From: Paracoccaceae bacterium
Lineage (GTDB): Bacteria; Pseudomonadota; Alphaproteobacteria; Rhodobacterales; Rhodobacteraceae
NCBI GenBank assembly: GCA_024742655.1
Contig: JANSYB010000038.1
Location: 1 to 9,830 of the forward strand
Reading direction: 5' to 3'
DNA: 9,830 nt
In this document: piece by piece, positions 1 to 6,247 of the stretch
Layout of the letters: each line of letters begins with the position of its first letter
How positions within the stretch are numbered: position 1 is the stretch's first letter
Notes under the pieces: model-generated
What the model was told of the DNA's origin: nothing
Seen by the model: the letters and a program-made list of their open reading frames with translations, nothing else
The model's database searches: none
Made by a program: the position numbers and the translations under genes

Positions 1-240
1 GCCGTCGTCATGGGGATCGTGGGCGTGATCTGGTTCGGCGGGCCCGAGCTGGGCTACGTGATCGCGGCGGCGATGGTGATCAACCTCGTGGTTGCCGGGC
101 TGGCCGGCACGATGATTCCCGTGGTGCTGGAACGGATGGGGGTCGACCCGGCGCTGGCCTCTGGTGCCTTCGTGACCACGGTGACGGATGTGGTTGGATT
201 TTTCGCCTTTCTGGGGCTGGCGGCGGTGGTGTTGATATGA
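1..240 (+). CDS. mgtE: Magnesium transporter MgtE, C-terminal fragment
   Basis: This is the last 79 residues of an MgtE-type Mg2+ channel/transporter; the reading frame is open from base 1, so the start lies outside the window. MgtE proteins carry N-terminal cytoplasmic Mg2+-sensing domains (N domain and CBS pair) and a five-helix membrane domain; only the end of the membrane domain is visible here. Residues 20-42 and 56-78 of the fragment are hydrophobic helices. The segment [13 protein letters not shown] (28-40) and the final helix [16 protein letters not shown] (59-74) are family signatures. Asp63 in the last helix corresponds to the conserved pore aspartate that coordinates Mg2+ in Thermus MgtE (family knowledge). 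The stop codon overlaps the next start in an ATGA, so the cyclo-ligase gene is probably translationally coupled. Identification is firm, although only about a sixth of a usual 450-residue protein is visible. Confidence 0.93.
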   Translation, partial: AVVMGIVGVIWFGGPELGYVIAAAMVINLVVAGLAGTMIPVVLERMGVDPALASGAFVTTVTDVVGFFAFLGLAAVVLI

Positions 241-797
241 CGGATCTGACGGAGATCAAGGCGGAGGCGCGCAAGGCCGCGTTCGCACGGCGCAAGGCGG
301 CGCATGAGGCCTCGCGGTCGAACAGTGCCGGGTTGTTGTCCGAGGTGCTGGCCGGGTACCGGGGCGTGCCGCTGTCGGGCTACATGCCCATCCGCACCGA
401 AATCGACCCGCTGCCCGCCATGGCAGAGGCCGCGGCCCATGGCCCGGTTGGCGTGCCGGTGATTCAGGCGGCGGGACTGCCGCTGAAATTCTCGCGGTGG
501 GAGCCGGGCTGCCCGCTGAAAGAAGGGCCGTTCGGCGCGATGATCCCCGAGATGGATGATTTCCTCGAGCCCGAGATCCTGATCGTGCCGCTGGTGGCCT
601 TTGACCGGTCGGGGGGGCGGCTGGGCTATGGCGGGGGGTTCTATGACCGTACGCTGGAACTGCTGCGCGGGCGGCGGGCGACGCTGGCCATTGGCTTTGC
701 CTACGCCGCGCAAGAGGCCGTGGCCCTTCCGCTCGAGCCGACGGATCAGCCGCTGGACATGGTGGTGACCGAGAAAGAGGTGATCGCCTTTGGCTGA
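237..797 (+). CDS. 5-formyltetrahydrofolate cyclo-ligase
   Basis: Predicted cytosolic enzyme of 186 residues, normal for the family. It converts 5-formyl-THF to 5,10-methenyl-THF using ATP, returning a dead-end folate to the one-carbon pool. Seen in the sequence: an N-terminal basic helix ([10 protein letters not shown], 11-20), a conserved [10 protein letters not shown] segment (48-57), the core strand LIVPLVAFD (115-123) and the hallmark glycine-rich motif GYGGGFYDR (130-138), which forms the ATP/phosphate-binding loop in known members. A C-terminal segment [11 protein letters not shown] (169-179) matches the family ending, where HD is more usual than TD. The ATG start overlaps the mgtE stop by 4 nt; no strong Shine-Dalgarno is visible, which fits translational coupling. 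The 3' end overlaps the OsmC gene by 8 nt. Also known as the YgfA or Fau family in other bacteria. Confidence 0.95.
   Translation: MTDLTEIKAEARKAAFARRKAAHEASRSNSAGLLSEVLAGYRGVPLSGYMPIRTEIDPLPAMAEAAAHGPVGVPVIQAAGLPLKFSRWEPGCPLKEGPFGAMIPEMDDFLEPEILIVPLVAFDRSGGRLGYGGGFYDRTLELLRGRRATLAIGFAYAAQEAVALPLEPTDQPLDMVVTEKEVIAFG
771..780 (+). promoter_or_regulatory. Ribosome binding site deciding the TTG start at 790
   Basis: GAGAAAGAGG ends 9 nt before TTG 790. It lies inside the last codons of the cyclo-ligase gene. The nearest ATG (800-802) is out of frame with the OsmC protein, so this purine run supports the uncommon TTG start. Confidence 0.6.
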
Positions 798-1260
798 ACA
801 TGACTATACCGCGCGGGTCGTGTGGACCGGCAATCGCGGGCAGGGCACGGCCAGCTATCGCGGCTACGACCGAACCTGGAATGTGGCGACGCCCGGCAAG
901 CCGGTGATCGAATGCTCGAACGATCCGCTGCTGGGTGGTGATCCGGGCCTGCATAATCCCGAGGACCTGCTGATTGCGTCGCTGAGTGCGTGTCACATGC
1001 TGTGGTACCTGCACCTGGCCAGTGACGCGGGCATCGCGGTGCAGGGATACGAGGACGATCCGCTGGCGGTGGGTGAGACCCTGCCGGACGGGGCCAGCCG
1101 GTTCCTGCGTGCCACGTTGCGGCCCCGTATCACCGTGCCAAAGGGCACCGACCTGGGGCGCGCGGACGCGATCCATCATCAGATTCACAAGACCTGTTTC
1201 ATCGCCCGGTCGGTGAATTTCCCGGTCGATTACGCGGCCAGTTACACCGAGACGGGGTAG
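790..1260 (+). CDS. OsmC-family peroxiredoxin-like protein
   Basis: A 156-residue OsmC/Ohr-superfamily protein. Members are cytosolic thiol-dependent reductases of organic or inorganic hydroperoxides, acting as dimers with two redox cysteines. Seen here: NPEDLLIASLSACHM (56-70), which carries the conserved glutamate region and the first cysteine Cys68, and HKTCFIARSVN (133-143) with the second, Cys136, followed by a short C-terminal strand. The family C-terminus usually reads C.I...l, as here. The start is TTG at 790, chosen because an AAAGAGG lies 9 nt upstream, the 8-nt overlap with the preceding gene is typical of coupling, and the only close ATG is out of frame. A role in peroxide defence is family inference; the sequence does not distinguish OsmC, Ohr or YhfA subtypes, although the N-terminal YTARVVWTGNRGQGT region looks like the general OsmC-like group rather than Ohr. 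Confidence 0.9.
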   Translation: MAEHDYTARVVWTGNRGQGTASYRGYDRTWNVATPGKPVIECSNDPLLGGDPGLHNPEDLLIASLSACHMLWYLHLASDAGIAVQGYEDDPLAVGETLPDGASRFLRATLRPRITVPKGTDLGRADAIHHQIHKTCFIARSVNFPVDYAASYTETG

Positions 1261-1266
1261 GCAGGG

Positions 1267-1333
1267 CCGTTTTCTGCACAGAAAACGGGCAAGAAAATGC
1301 GCATTTTCTTGCGCGGAATTTGTGCAAATTCCG
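1267..1333. repeat. Three phased tandem palindromes
   Basis: Three different inverted repeats sit end to end. P1 (1267-1288): arms CCGTTTTCTG and CAGAAAACGG around CA. P2 (1289-1312): a perfect 24-bp palindrome with half-site GCAAGAAAATGC. P3 (1314-1333): arms CGGAATTTG and CAAATTCCG around TG. The centres fall at 1277.5, 1300.5 and 1323.5, exactly 23 bp apart. There is no base between P1 and P2 and one between P2 and P3. Arms are A/T-rich inside GC-rich DNA. No T-run follows, so a simple intrinsic terminator is not the best reading; a dispersed REP-like intergenic element or a multi-site protein-binding element is more likely. The sequence occurs once in this window. Confidence 0.85.
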
Positions 1334-1356
1334 TCTGGTGCCCGGAGGGATGCGTC

Positions 1357-1385
1357 TTGCTCTTGGCCGCACCGCACCCTAACAC
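1357..1385 (+). promoter_or_regulatory. Weak candidate promoter for the YmdB-like operon
   Basis: TTGCTC (1357-1362) and TAACAC (1380-1385) are separated by 17 nt. Each matches the sigma-70 consensus at only about half of its positions. If used, transcription would begin at or next to ATG 1392, giving a leaderless message, which would explain why no Shine-Dalgarno is visible before that start. This is tentative. Confidence 0.2.
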
Positions 1386-1391
1386 CACTGC

Positions 1392-2204
1392 ATGAGAGTT
1401 TTGTATCTGGGCGATGTGATGGGCCGTGCCGGTCGGCAGGCGATAGCGGAACAGCTGCCGCGTCTGAGGGCGGATTGGCGGCTGGATTTTGTCGTGGTCA
1501 ACGGCGAGAACGCCACCAGCGGCGCGGGGCTGAGCGGGGCGCATGCCAAGCTGTTGCTTGAGGCCGGCGCCGATTGCGTCACGCTGGGCGATCATGCCTT
1601 CGATCAGAAGGACATGCTGCAATTCATCGAGAGCGAGCCGCGCATCCTGCGACCGATGAATTTCGCCAAGGACGCGCCGGGGCGCGGGCACCGTGTCTTT
1701 TCTGACGCGCGCGGGCGCAAGATCCTTGTGGCGCAGGTGCTGGGCCAGGTGTTCATGAAGCGCCCCTTCGACGATCCGTTCTCGGCCGTGGACGCGGTGC
1801 TGCGCGCGCATCCGCGCGGCGGGGTGGTGCAGGCCGCGCTGATCGACATGCATTGCGAGGCGACGTCGGAAAAGATGGGGATGGGCCATTTCTGCGACGG
1901 CCGCGCCAGCGTCGTGGTGGGCAGTCACACGCATGTTCCCACGGCGGACGCGCAGATTATGCCCAAGGGCACGGCCTATCTTACGGATGCGGGCATGTGT
2001 GGTGATTACCTCAGCGTGATCGGCATGGACCCGGCCGAACCCATGCGCCGTTTCGTGACAGGCATGCCCAAGGGCCGGTTCAGCCCGGCGCTGGGCGAGG
2101 CGACGCTGTCGGGGCTTTACGTCGAGACCGACGACAGGACCGGCGCGGCGGTGGATATCCGGATGGTGCGCCGGGGCGGGCGCCTGGAACAGGCGGGCCC
2201 GTGA
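1392..2204 (+). CDS. YmdB-like metallophosphoesterase (TIGR00282 family)
   Basis: A 270-residue protein of the usual length for the YmdB family, cytosolic calcineurin-like phosphoesterases with a two-metal site. Bacillus subtilis YmdB has cyclic-nucleotide phosphodiesterase activity and affects biofilm and motility decisions; the role in alphaproteobacteria is not settled. Metal-site residues visible: GD at 7-8, GEN at 38-40, GDH at 66-68, DMHCEATSEK at 152-161 (His154) and GSHTHVPTAD at 177-186 (His179, His181). The third motif is GDH where the B. subtilis protein has GNH, so the bridging Asn is Asp here. The start MRVLYLGDVMG matches the family N-terminus, so ATG 1392 is secure even without a visible ribosome binding site. 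Its stop is one base before the next ATG, making it the first gene of a tight run with two EamA transporters and an SLC13 permease. Confidence 0.92.
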   Translation: MRVLYLGDVMGRAGRQAIAEQLPRLRADWRLDFVVVNGENATSGAGLSGAHAKLLLEAGADCVTLGDHAFDQKDMLQFIESEPRILRPMNFAKDAPGRGHRVFSDARGRKILVAQVLGQVFMKRPFDDPFSAVDAVLRAHPRGGVVQAALIDMHCEATSEKMGMGHFCDGRASVVVGSHTHVPTADAQIMPKGTAYLTDAGMCGDYLSVIGMDPAEPMRRFVTGMPKGRFSPALGEATLSGLYVETDDRTGAAVDIRMVRRGGRLEQAGP

Positions 2205-2205
2205 C

Positions 2206-3129
2206 ATGCGCGAACGGCTGCGCCTGACTGCCATTCTGGTTGCCATGGGGGCGGGCTGGGGCCTTTGCGTGCCTCTGGGCAAACTCGCGGTCAGCACGGG
2301 GCATCAGCCCTTTGGCCTGATCTTCTGGGATCTGGTGATCGTCGCGGTGTTCCTTGGGGCGGTCTGCGCGCTGCGCGGACGGCGCCTGCCGCTCAGCCGG
2401 TCCGCGCTGTTCGTTTACGCGGTGGTGGCGGCACTCGGGACGGCGATCCCGGGCTGGGCCTATTACGCATCGGCGGTGCATCTGCCCGCGGGGGTGTTGT
2501 CGATCCTGATGTCGACGGTGCCCATGTTCGCCTTTCCCGTGGCGCTGTTGCTGGGCAATGACACGTTCCGGCCGGTGCGCCTGCTGGGGCTGATGTGTGG
2601 TCTGGGCGGCATCATCCTGCTGGTCGGCCCCGAGGCCAGCCTGCCCGAGCGGGCCATGGCGGCCTTCATCCCGGTCGCCCTGATCGCGCCGTTTTGCTAC
2701 GCGGCCGAGAACAATTTCGTCGCCCGCTGGGGCACGGCGGGCCTTGATGCGTTTCAGGTCGTGGCCGGCGCGGCCGTTCTGGGGTCGATCGTCATGCTGC
2801 CGGTGGCGGTGTTGACCGGCCAGTGGGTGGACCCGCGCCCGCCCTATGGCGTGGCCGAGGGCGCGCTGGTTCTCAGCGCGCTGACCCATGCCATGGTCTA
2901 TAGCGTCTATGTCTGGCTGGTGGGCCGCGCCGGGGCCGTGTTTACCGCGCAAACCTCCTACCTCGTAACCGGGTTCGGGGTGATCTGGTCGATGGCATTG
3001 CTGAGCGAAAGCTATTCGGGTTTCATCTGGGCGGCCCTGGCGCTGATGCTGGCGGGGTTGTTCCTGGTGCAGCCGCGCCCGTCGATCCGGCTGGTGCCCA
3101 CCGTCGCCGTCGACGAGGCCGGGCGGTGA
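2206..3129 (+). CDS. EamA/DMT-family transporter, copy 1
   Basis: A 307-residue inner-membrane protein of the drug/metabolite transporter superfamily with two EamA domains (about 8-141 and 151-289), each an expected five-helix bundle. Recognisable features are the glycine-rich first helix AMGAGWGLCVPLGKLAVS (13-30), the end of domain one with GGIILLVGPEA (134-144), and the second-domain ending ALMLAGLFLVQP (279-290). A short polar cytoplasmic tail follows. DMT members usually export metabolites or amino-acid-like compounds, but no substrate can be read here. Its start is one base after the YmdB-like stop. It aligns without gaps to the next gene over 290 residues; by hand I count about 159 identities (55 percent), so the two are tandem duplicates. 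Near-identical DNA remains at GKLAVSTGHQP (residues 25-35) and at PEASLP (142-147). The end overlaps the next start by 4 nt (GTGA). Confidence 0.9.
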   Translation: MRERLRLTAILVAMGAGWGLCVPLGKLAVSTGHQPFGLIFWDLVIVAVFLGAVCALRGRRLPLSRSALFVYAVVAALGTAIPGWAYYASAVHLPAGVLSILMSTVPMFAFPVALLLGNDTFRPVRLLGLMCGLGGIILLVGPEASLPERAMAAFIPVALIAPFCYAAENNFVARWGTAGLDAFQVVAGAAVLGSIVMLPVAVLTGQWVDPRPPYGVAEGALVLSALTHAMVYSVYVWLVGRAGAVFTAQTSYLVTGFGVIWSMALLSESYSGFIWAALALMLAGLFLVQPRPSIRLVPTVAVDEAGR

Positions 3130-4073
3130 CGGACGGGCCATGGCCCTACGTGGCGCTTTTCGCGCTTGGTCTGGGTTGGGGGGTGACGATTCCGCTGGCC
3201 AAACTCGCGGTCAGCACCGGGCATCAGCCGATGGGCCTGATTTTCTGGCAACTGGTGATCGTGGTGCTGTTTCTGGGCGTGGTGACATGGCTGCGCGGCA
3301 AGCGGCTGGTGCTTTCGCGCCCCTATCTTCGGCTGTTCGTGATGGTGGCGCTGTTCGGGGCGGTGCTGCCCGACATTTTCTACTACCTGTCGGCCATCCA
3401 CCTGCCGGGCGGGATCATGTCCATCGTGGCGGCCACCTCGGCGATGTTCTCGCTGCCCATTGCACTGGCGCTTGGCAACGAGACATTCGAGATGCGCCGG
3501 CTTGTCGGCCTGATTTTCGGCTTTGCCGGTGTCGTGCTGCTGGTGGCCCCCGAGGCCAGCCTGCCCGCGGGAACCTCGGCCGTCTTCGTACTGCTGGCGC
3601 TGCTGGCGCCCGCACTTTACGCGACCGAGGGGAACCTCGTTATGAAATGGGGCACACAGGGGCTTGATCCGCTTCAGGTCGTGGTAGGCGCCTCCATGGT
3701 CGGGCTGGTCTTCGCCGCGCCGCTGGCCTGGGTCAGCGGGCAATGGGTGAATCCGCTGGCGGCCTTCGGGGTGGCCGAAATCGCGCTGATCGTCGGGGCG
3801 GCGCTGCACGCGCTGGTTTATGCCGCCTATGTCTGGCTGGTGGGGCGGGCGGGCTCGGTCTTTGCCGCGCAATCGAGTTACATCGTGACGGCAAGCGGGG
3901 TTCTGACCTCGATGGTGATGCTGAATGAGCGCTATTCGATCTGGGTGTGGCTGGCCCTTGCGGTCATGCTTCTGGGCATGTTCCTGGTACAGCCTCGCGC
4001 GGCAAGGGTGCTTGTGCCGGCACGCGCCATGGGCGACACTGTTGCCGGGGCAGAAAGAGGCGCGCAAGAGTGA
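3126..4073 (+). CDS. EamA/DMT-family transporter, copy 2
   Basis: A 315-residue inner-membrane paralogue of the upstream transporter, with the same two EamA domains at the same positions (about 8-141 and 151-289). Shared blocks include KLAVSTGHQP (26-35), APEASLP (141-147), YVWLVGRAG (235-243) and FLVQP (286-290). The copies differ most in the third, fourth and seventh helices (for example residues 71-90, 101-110 and 191-200), where a change of substrate might lie; that is inference. The start is GTG 3126, overlapping the previous TGA as GTGA, with GAGG at 3115-3118 giving 7-nt spacing; the nearby ATG at about 3139 is out of frame. The C-terminal tail (291-315) is longer than in copy 1. The stop is 5 nt before the ATG of the SLC13 gene. 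Heteromer formation with copy 1 is possible but not shown by the sequence. Confidence 0.9.
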   Translation: MTDGPWPYVALFALGLGWGVTIPLAKLAVSTGHQPMGLIFWQLVIVVLFLGVVTWLRGKRLVLSRPYLRLFVMVALFGAVLPDIFYYLSAIHLPGGIMSIVAATSAMFSLPIALALGNETFEMRRLVGLIFGFAGVVLLVAPEASLPAGTSAVFVLLALLAPALYATEGNLVMKWGTQGLDPLQVVVGASMVGLVFAAPLAWVSGQWVNPLAAFGVAEIALIVGAALHALVYAAYVWLVGRAGSVFAAQSSYIVTASGVLTSMVMLNERYSIWVWLALAVMLLGMFLVQPRAARVLVPARAMGDTVAGAERGAQE

Positions 4074-4078
4074 TCCAG

Positions 4079-5851
4079 ATGTTTGAGCTGTCGCAGACCA
4101 CGCAGGCGATCGTTGCGCTGCTGGTCGTGGTCAGCATGTTCGTGCTTTTCATCCGCGAGGTTTATCCGACCGAGGTGGTGGCGATCAGCGGGGCGGCCTT
4201 GCTGCTGGCGCTAGGCCTGCTGCCCTATGAGGCGGCGCTGAACATGCTGGCCAATCCCGCGCCATGGACCATTGCGGGGATGTTCATCGTCATGGGGGCG
4301 CTGGTACGCACCGGCGCGCTGGACGCCTTCACCAGCCTGGCCGACAGGCAGGCTCAGGTGAATCCGCGCCTGGCCATCGCGATGCTGATGGGCTTTGTCG
4401 TGATCGGGTCGGCCGTCATGAACAACACGCCGGTCGTGGTGGTGATGATCCCGGTCTTCGTGCAACTGGCGCGGACGCTGGGGGTGACGGCGTCCAAGAT
4501 GCTGATCCCGCTCAGCTATGCCGCGATTCTGGGCGGCACGCTGACCCTGATCGGCACCTCGACGAACCTGCTGGTGGACGGCGTGGCGCGCGCGCAGGGC
4601 CTGCAGCCCTTCACCATTTTCGAGGTCACGCCGCTGGCCCTGTGTCTTGTCGTCTGGGGGGCGATTTATCTGTATTTCATCGCGCCGCTGTTGTTGCCCG
4701 ACCGCGAAAGCATGGCGGACATGCTGTCGGACCGTTCAAAGATGAAGTTCTTCACCGAGGCGGTGATCCCGCCGGAGTCGAACCTGATCGGGCGCGAGGT
4801 CACCGGCGTGCAACTTTTCAAGCGCGAGGGCGTGCGCCTGATCGACGTTGTGCGGGGCGATCTTTCGTTGCGGCGCAACCTGCGTGGCGTCACGCTTCAG
4901 GTGGGGGACCGGGTGGTGCTGCGCACGCAGATGACGGAACTCCTCAGCCTGCAGCGCAACAAGGAACTCAAGCGCGTCGATCAGGTCTCGGCGGTGGAGA
5001 CGACCACGGTCGAGGTGCTGATCACGCCGGGCTGCAAGATGGTCGGGCGCAGCCTTGGGGCCTTGCGCCTGCGGCGGCGGTTCGGGGTCTATCCGCTGGC
5101 GGTGCATCGGCGGAACCAGAATATCGGGCGGCAACTCGATGACCTGATCGTGCGGGTGGGTGACACCCTGCTGCTGGAAGGCGCGCCCGAGGATATCAAG
5201 CGGCTGGCCGCCGAGATGGACCTTGTGGATGTTTCGCACCCGTCGGCGCGGGCCTTCCGGCGCGGTCATGCGCCAGTGGCGGTGGCGGCCCTTATGGCCA
5301 TCGTCGGGCTTGCGGCCCTGGGCGTGGCTCCCATTCTGGCACTGACGGTGATCGCCGTGGCGGTCGTTTTGCTGGCGCGTTGCATCGACGCGGACGAGGC
5401 GTTTTCCTTTATCGAGGGGCGGCTGCTGGCGCTGATCTTCGCCATGCTGGCGGTGGGCGCGGCGCTGGAGGCCTCGGGCGCGGTGCGCCTGATCGTGGAT
5501 GTGGTCTCGCCGGTGTTCGGGGTGTTGCCACCGGTCCTGATCATCTGGGGGATCTACCTGATCACCTCCGTGCTGACGGAACTGGTCAGCAACAATGCGG
5601 TCGCGGTTGTCGTGACCCCGATTGCCATCGGGCTGGCCGATGCGCTTGGCGTGGATGCGCGGCCCCTCGTGGTGGCGGTGATGGTGGCGGCAAGTGCCAG
5701 TTTCGCGACGCCGATCGGCTATCAGACCAACACGCTGGTCTATGGCCCTGGGGGCTATCGCTTTACCGATTTCATGAAGGTGGGCATTCCGCTCAACCTC
5801 AGTATCGGGTTGCTGGCCAGCGCGGTCATTCCCCTGATCTGGCCGCTTTGA
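4079..5851 (+). CDS. SLC13-type permease with two TrkA-C domains (1)
   Basis: A 590-residue membrane protein of the SLC13/DASS (CitMHS, ArsB-like) ion-transporter group. Domain order: membrane half one (about 8-205), two cytoplasmic TrkA-C/RCK_C domains (about 223-291 and 308-386), membrane half two (about 399-590). Re-entrant hairpin signatures are present in both halves: MNNTPVVVVMIP (114-125) with LIGTSTN (157-163), and VSNNAVAVVVTP (503-514) with ATPIGYQTNTLVYGPGGY (543-560). The GTSTN and NN..V motifs form the Na+ and substrate sites in characterised relatives. Sulfate, dicarboxylate or another anion are all possible. TrkA-C domains bind small regulatory ligands in other transporters. 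Start choice: ATG 4079 has AAGAG 8 nt upstream; an in-frame GTG at 4070 overlaps the previous stop as GTGA and has AAAGAGG 9 nt upstream, so the protein could be three residues longer. Last gene of the tight plus-strand run. Confidence 0.9.
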   Translation: MFELSQTTQAIVALLVVVSMFVLFIREVYPTEVVAISGAALLLALGLLPYEAALNMLANPAPWTIAGMFIVMGALVRTGALDAFTSLADRQAQVNPRLAIAMLMGFVVIGSAVMNNTPVVVVMIPVFVQLARTLGVTASKMLIPLSYAAILGGTLTLIGTSTNLLVDGVARAQGLQPFTIFEVTPLALCLVVWGAIYLYFIAPLLLPDRESMADMLSDRSKMKFFTEAVIPPESNLIGREVTGVQLFKREGVRLIDVVRGDLSLRRNLRGVTLQVGDRVVLRTQMTELLSLQRNKELKRVDQVSAVETTTVEVLITPGCKMVGRSLGALRLRRRFGVYPLAVHRRNQNIGRQLDDLIVRVGDTLLLEGAPEDIKRLAAEMDLVDVSHPSARAFRRGHAPVAVAALMAIVGLAALGVAPILALTVIAVAVVLLARCIDADEAFSFIEGRLLALIFAMLAVGAALEASGAVRLIVDVVSPVFGVLPPVLIIWGIYLITSVLTELVSNNAVAVVVTPIAIGLADALGVDARPLVVAVMVAASASFATPIGYQTNTLVYGPGGYRFTDFMKVGIPLNLSIGLLASAVIPLIWPL

Positions 5852-5860
5852 GGGTTGGCC

Positions 5861-5974
5861 TCAGATACTGGCGAAATCGCTGAACACCTTCTTTGAGATG
5901 GTGCGGGGCGAGGGCGCGCTGGTATCGGGTGCAGGTTTGGCTGGTGCTGACGGCGTCTGGCTTGGCGCAGGCAT
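5861..5974 (-). CDS. Small 37-residue hypothetical protein
   Basis: An ORF of 37 codons on the minus strand, convergent with the SLC13 gene and ending 9 bp from its stop. The start ATG (5974-5972) is preceded by AAAGGAG with 7-nt spacing, the best ribosome binding site in the window together with that of yebC. The first 24 residues are rich in Pro, Ala and Ser (PAPSQTPSAPAKPAPDTSAP); the last 13, TISKKVFSDFASI, are different in character and could form a short helix or binding peptide. There is no transmembrane segment, signal peptide or cysteine. I do not recognise a family. The perfect Shine-Dalgarno and the low-complexity spacer plus defined tail favour a real gene, but no promoter was found and the ORF is short enough to occur by chance. 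Confidence 0.55.
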   Translation of the reverse strand: MPAPSQTPSAPAKPAPDTSAPSPRTISKKVFSDFASI

Positions 5975-5981
5975 GTCGTGG

Positions 5982-5988
5982 CTCCTTT
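5982..5988 (-). promoter_or_regulatory. Strong ribosome binding site for the 37-codon ORF
   Basis: Read on the minus strand, AAAGGAG lies 7 nt before ATG 5974-5972. It is the main evidence that this small ORF is translated, and it favours this start over an in-frame upstream ATG near 6052 that has no comparable signal. Confidence 0.6.
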
Positions 5989-6247
5989 CAGTGGACCCCC
6001 GGCCAGACAGCGCCGACCGGCGCCCATGGTTTCGTGCGAGAACAGCATCCAAAGTGCATTGGGATGGAAATTCGCGACAGGTGATGGGACACTGTCCTCG
6101 CCCTTCAAGCCTGTCAGAACGCCCGGCACCGATCTACGGGGCATTTGGAAAAACTCTGTCGCCGGTTTGGCAAAAATGTGGCGGGATCGTGGCGGTGCGT
6201 CATTGGGTGCGCTGGCGTTTTCGCGGGACACTGGATATGACGGTTTC
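5989..6247. other. Intergenic region before the CBS gene
   Basis: About 260 bases without a gene I can support. It must hold the promoter of the 37-codon ORF (minus) and that of the CBS gene (plus), but I find no convincing -35/-10 pair for either. Small inverted repeats occur: GCGCCG/CGGCGC (6010-6023) and GGACA/TGTCC (6087-6097). The reading frame of the CBS gene stays open back to 5978, but the translated extension has no recognisable domain. Confidence 0.5.

Noticed and set aside
1267..1333. Triple palindrome as a CRISPR array or an ordinary terminator
   Set aside because: The three units have different sequences and no spacers, so it is not CRISPR. No T-run follows any of the stems in the plus direction, so ordinary intrinsic termination is not the best explanation.
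256..1377. A 373-codon minus-strand ORF spanning the cyclo-ligase and OsmC genes and the palindromes
   Set aside because: It runs antisense to two clear enzyme genes and through the repeat element; composition is that of an antisense frame.
2080..4067. Two long minus-strand ORFs (353 and 351 codons) opposite the EamA genes
   Set aside because: Their products are Gln/Arg/His-rich low-complexity sequences with no domain, as expected for the antisense of GC-rich membrane-protein genes. Their similarity to each other follows from the duplication of the EamA genes.
4070..4078. GTG 4070 as start of the first SLC13 permease
   Set aside because: Not fully excluded: it has AAAGAGG 9 nt upstream and a GTGA overlap. 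ATG 4079 was preferred as the stronger codon with AAGAG 8 nt upstream; the difference is three residues.
6076..6116. Nested GACAGG/CCTGTC and GGACA/TGTCC inverted repeats before the CBS gene
   Set aside because: Short arms with a long loop and no T-run; this level of pairing is expected by chance in this base composition.
5978..6247. N-terminal extension of the CBS protein
   Set aside because: The frame is open, but the extra 90 residues have no domain and lie in what appears to be a promoter region; the CBS fold begins a few residues after ATG 6248.
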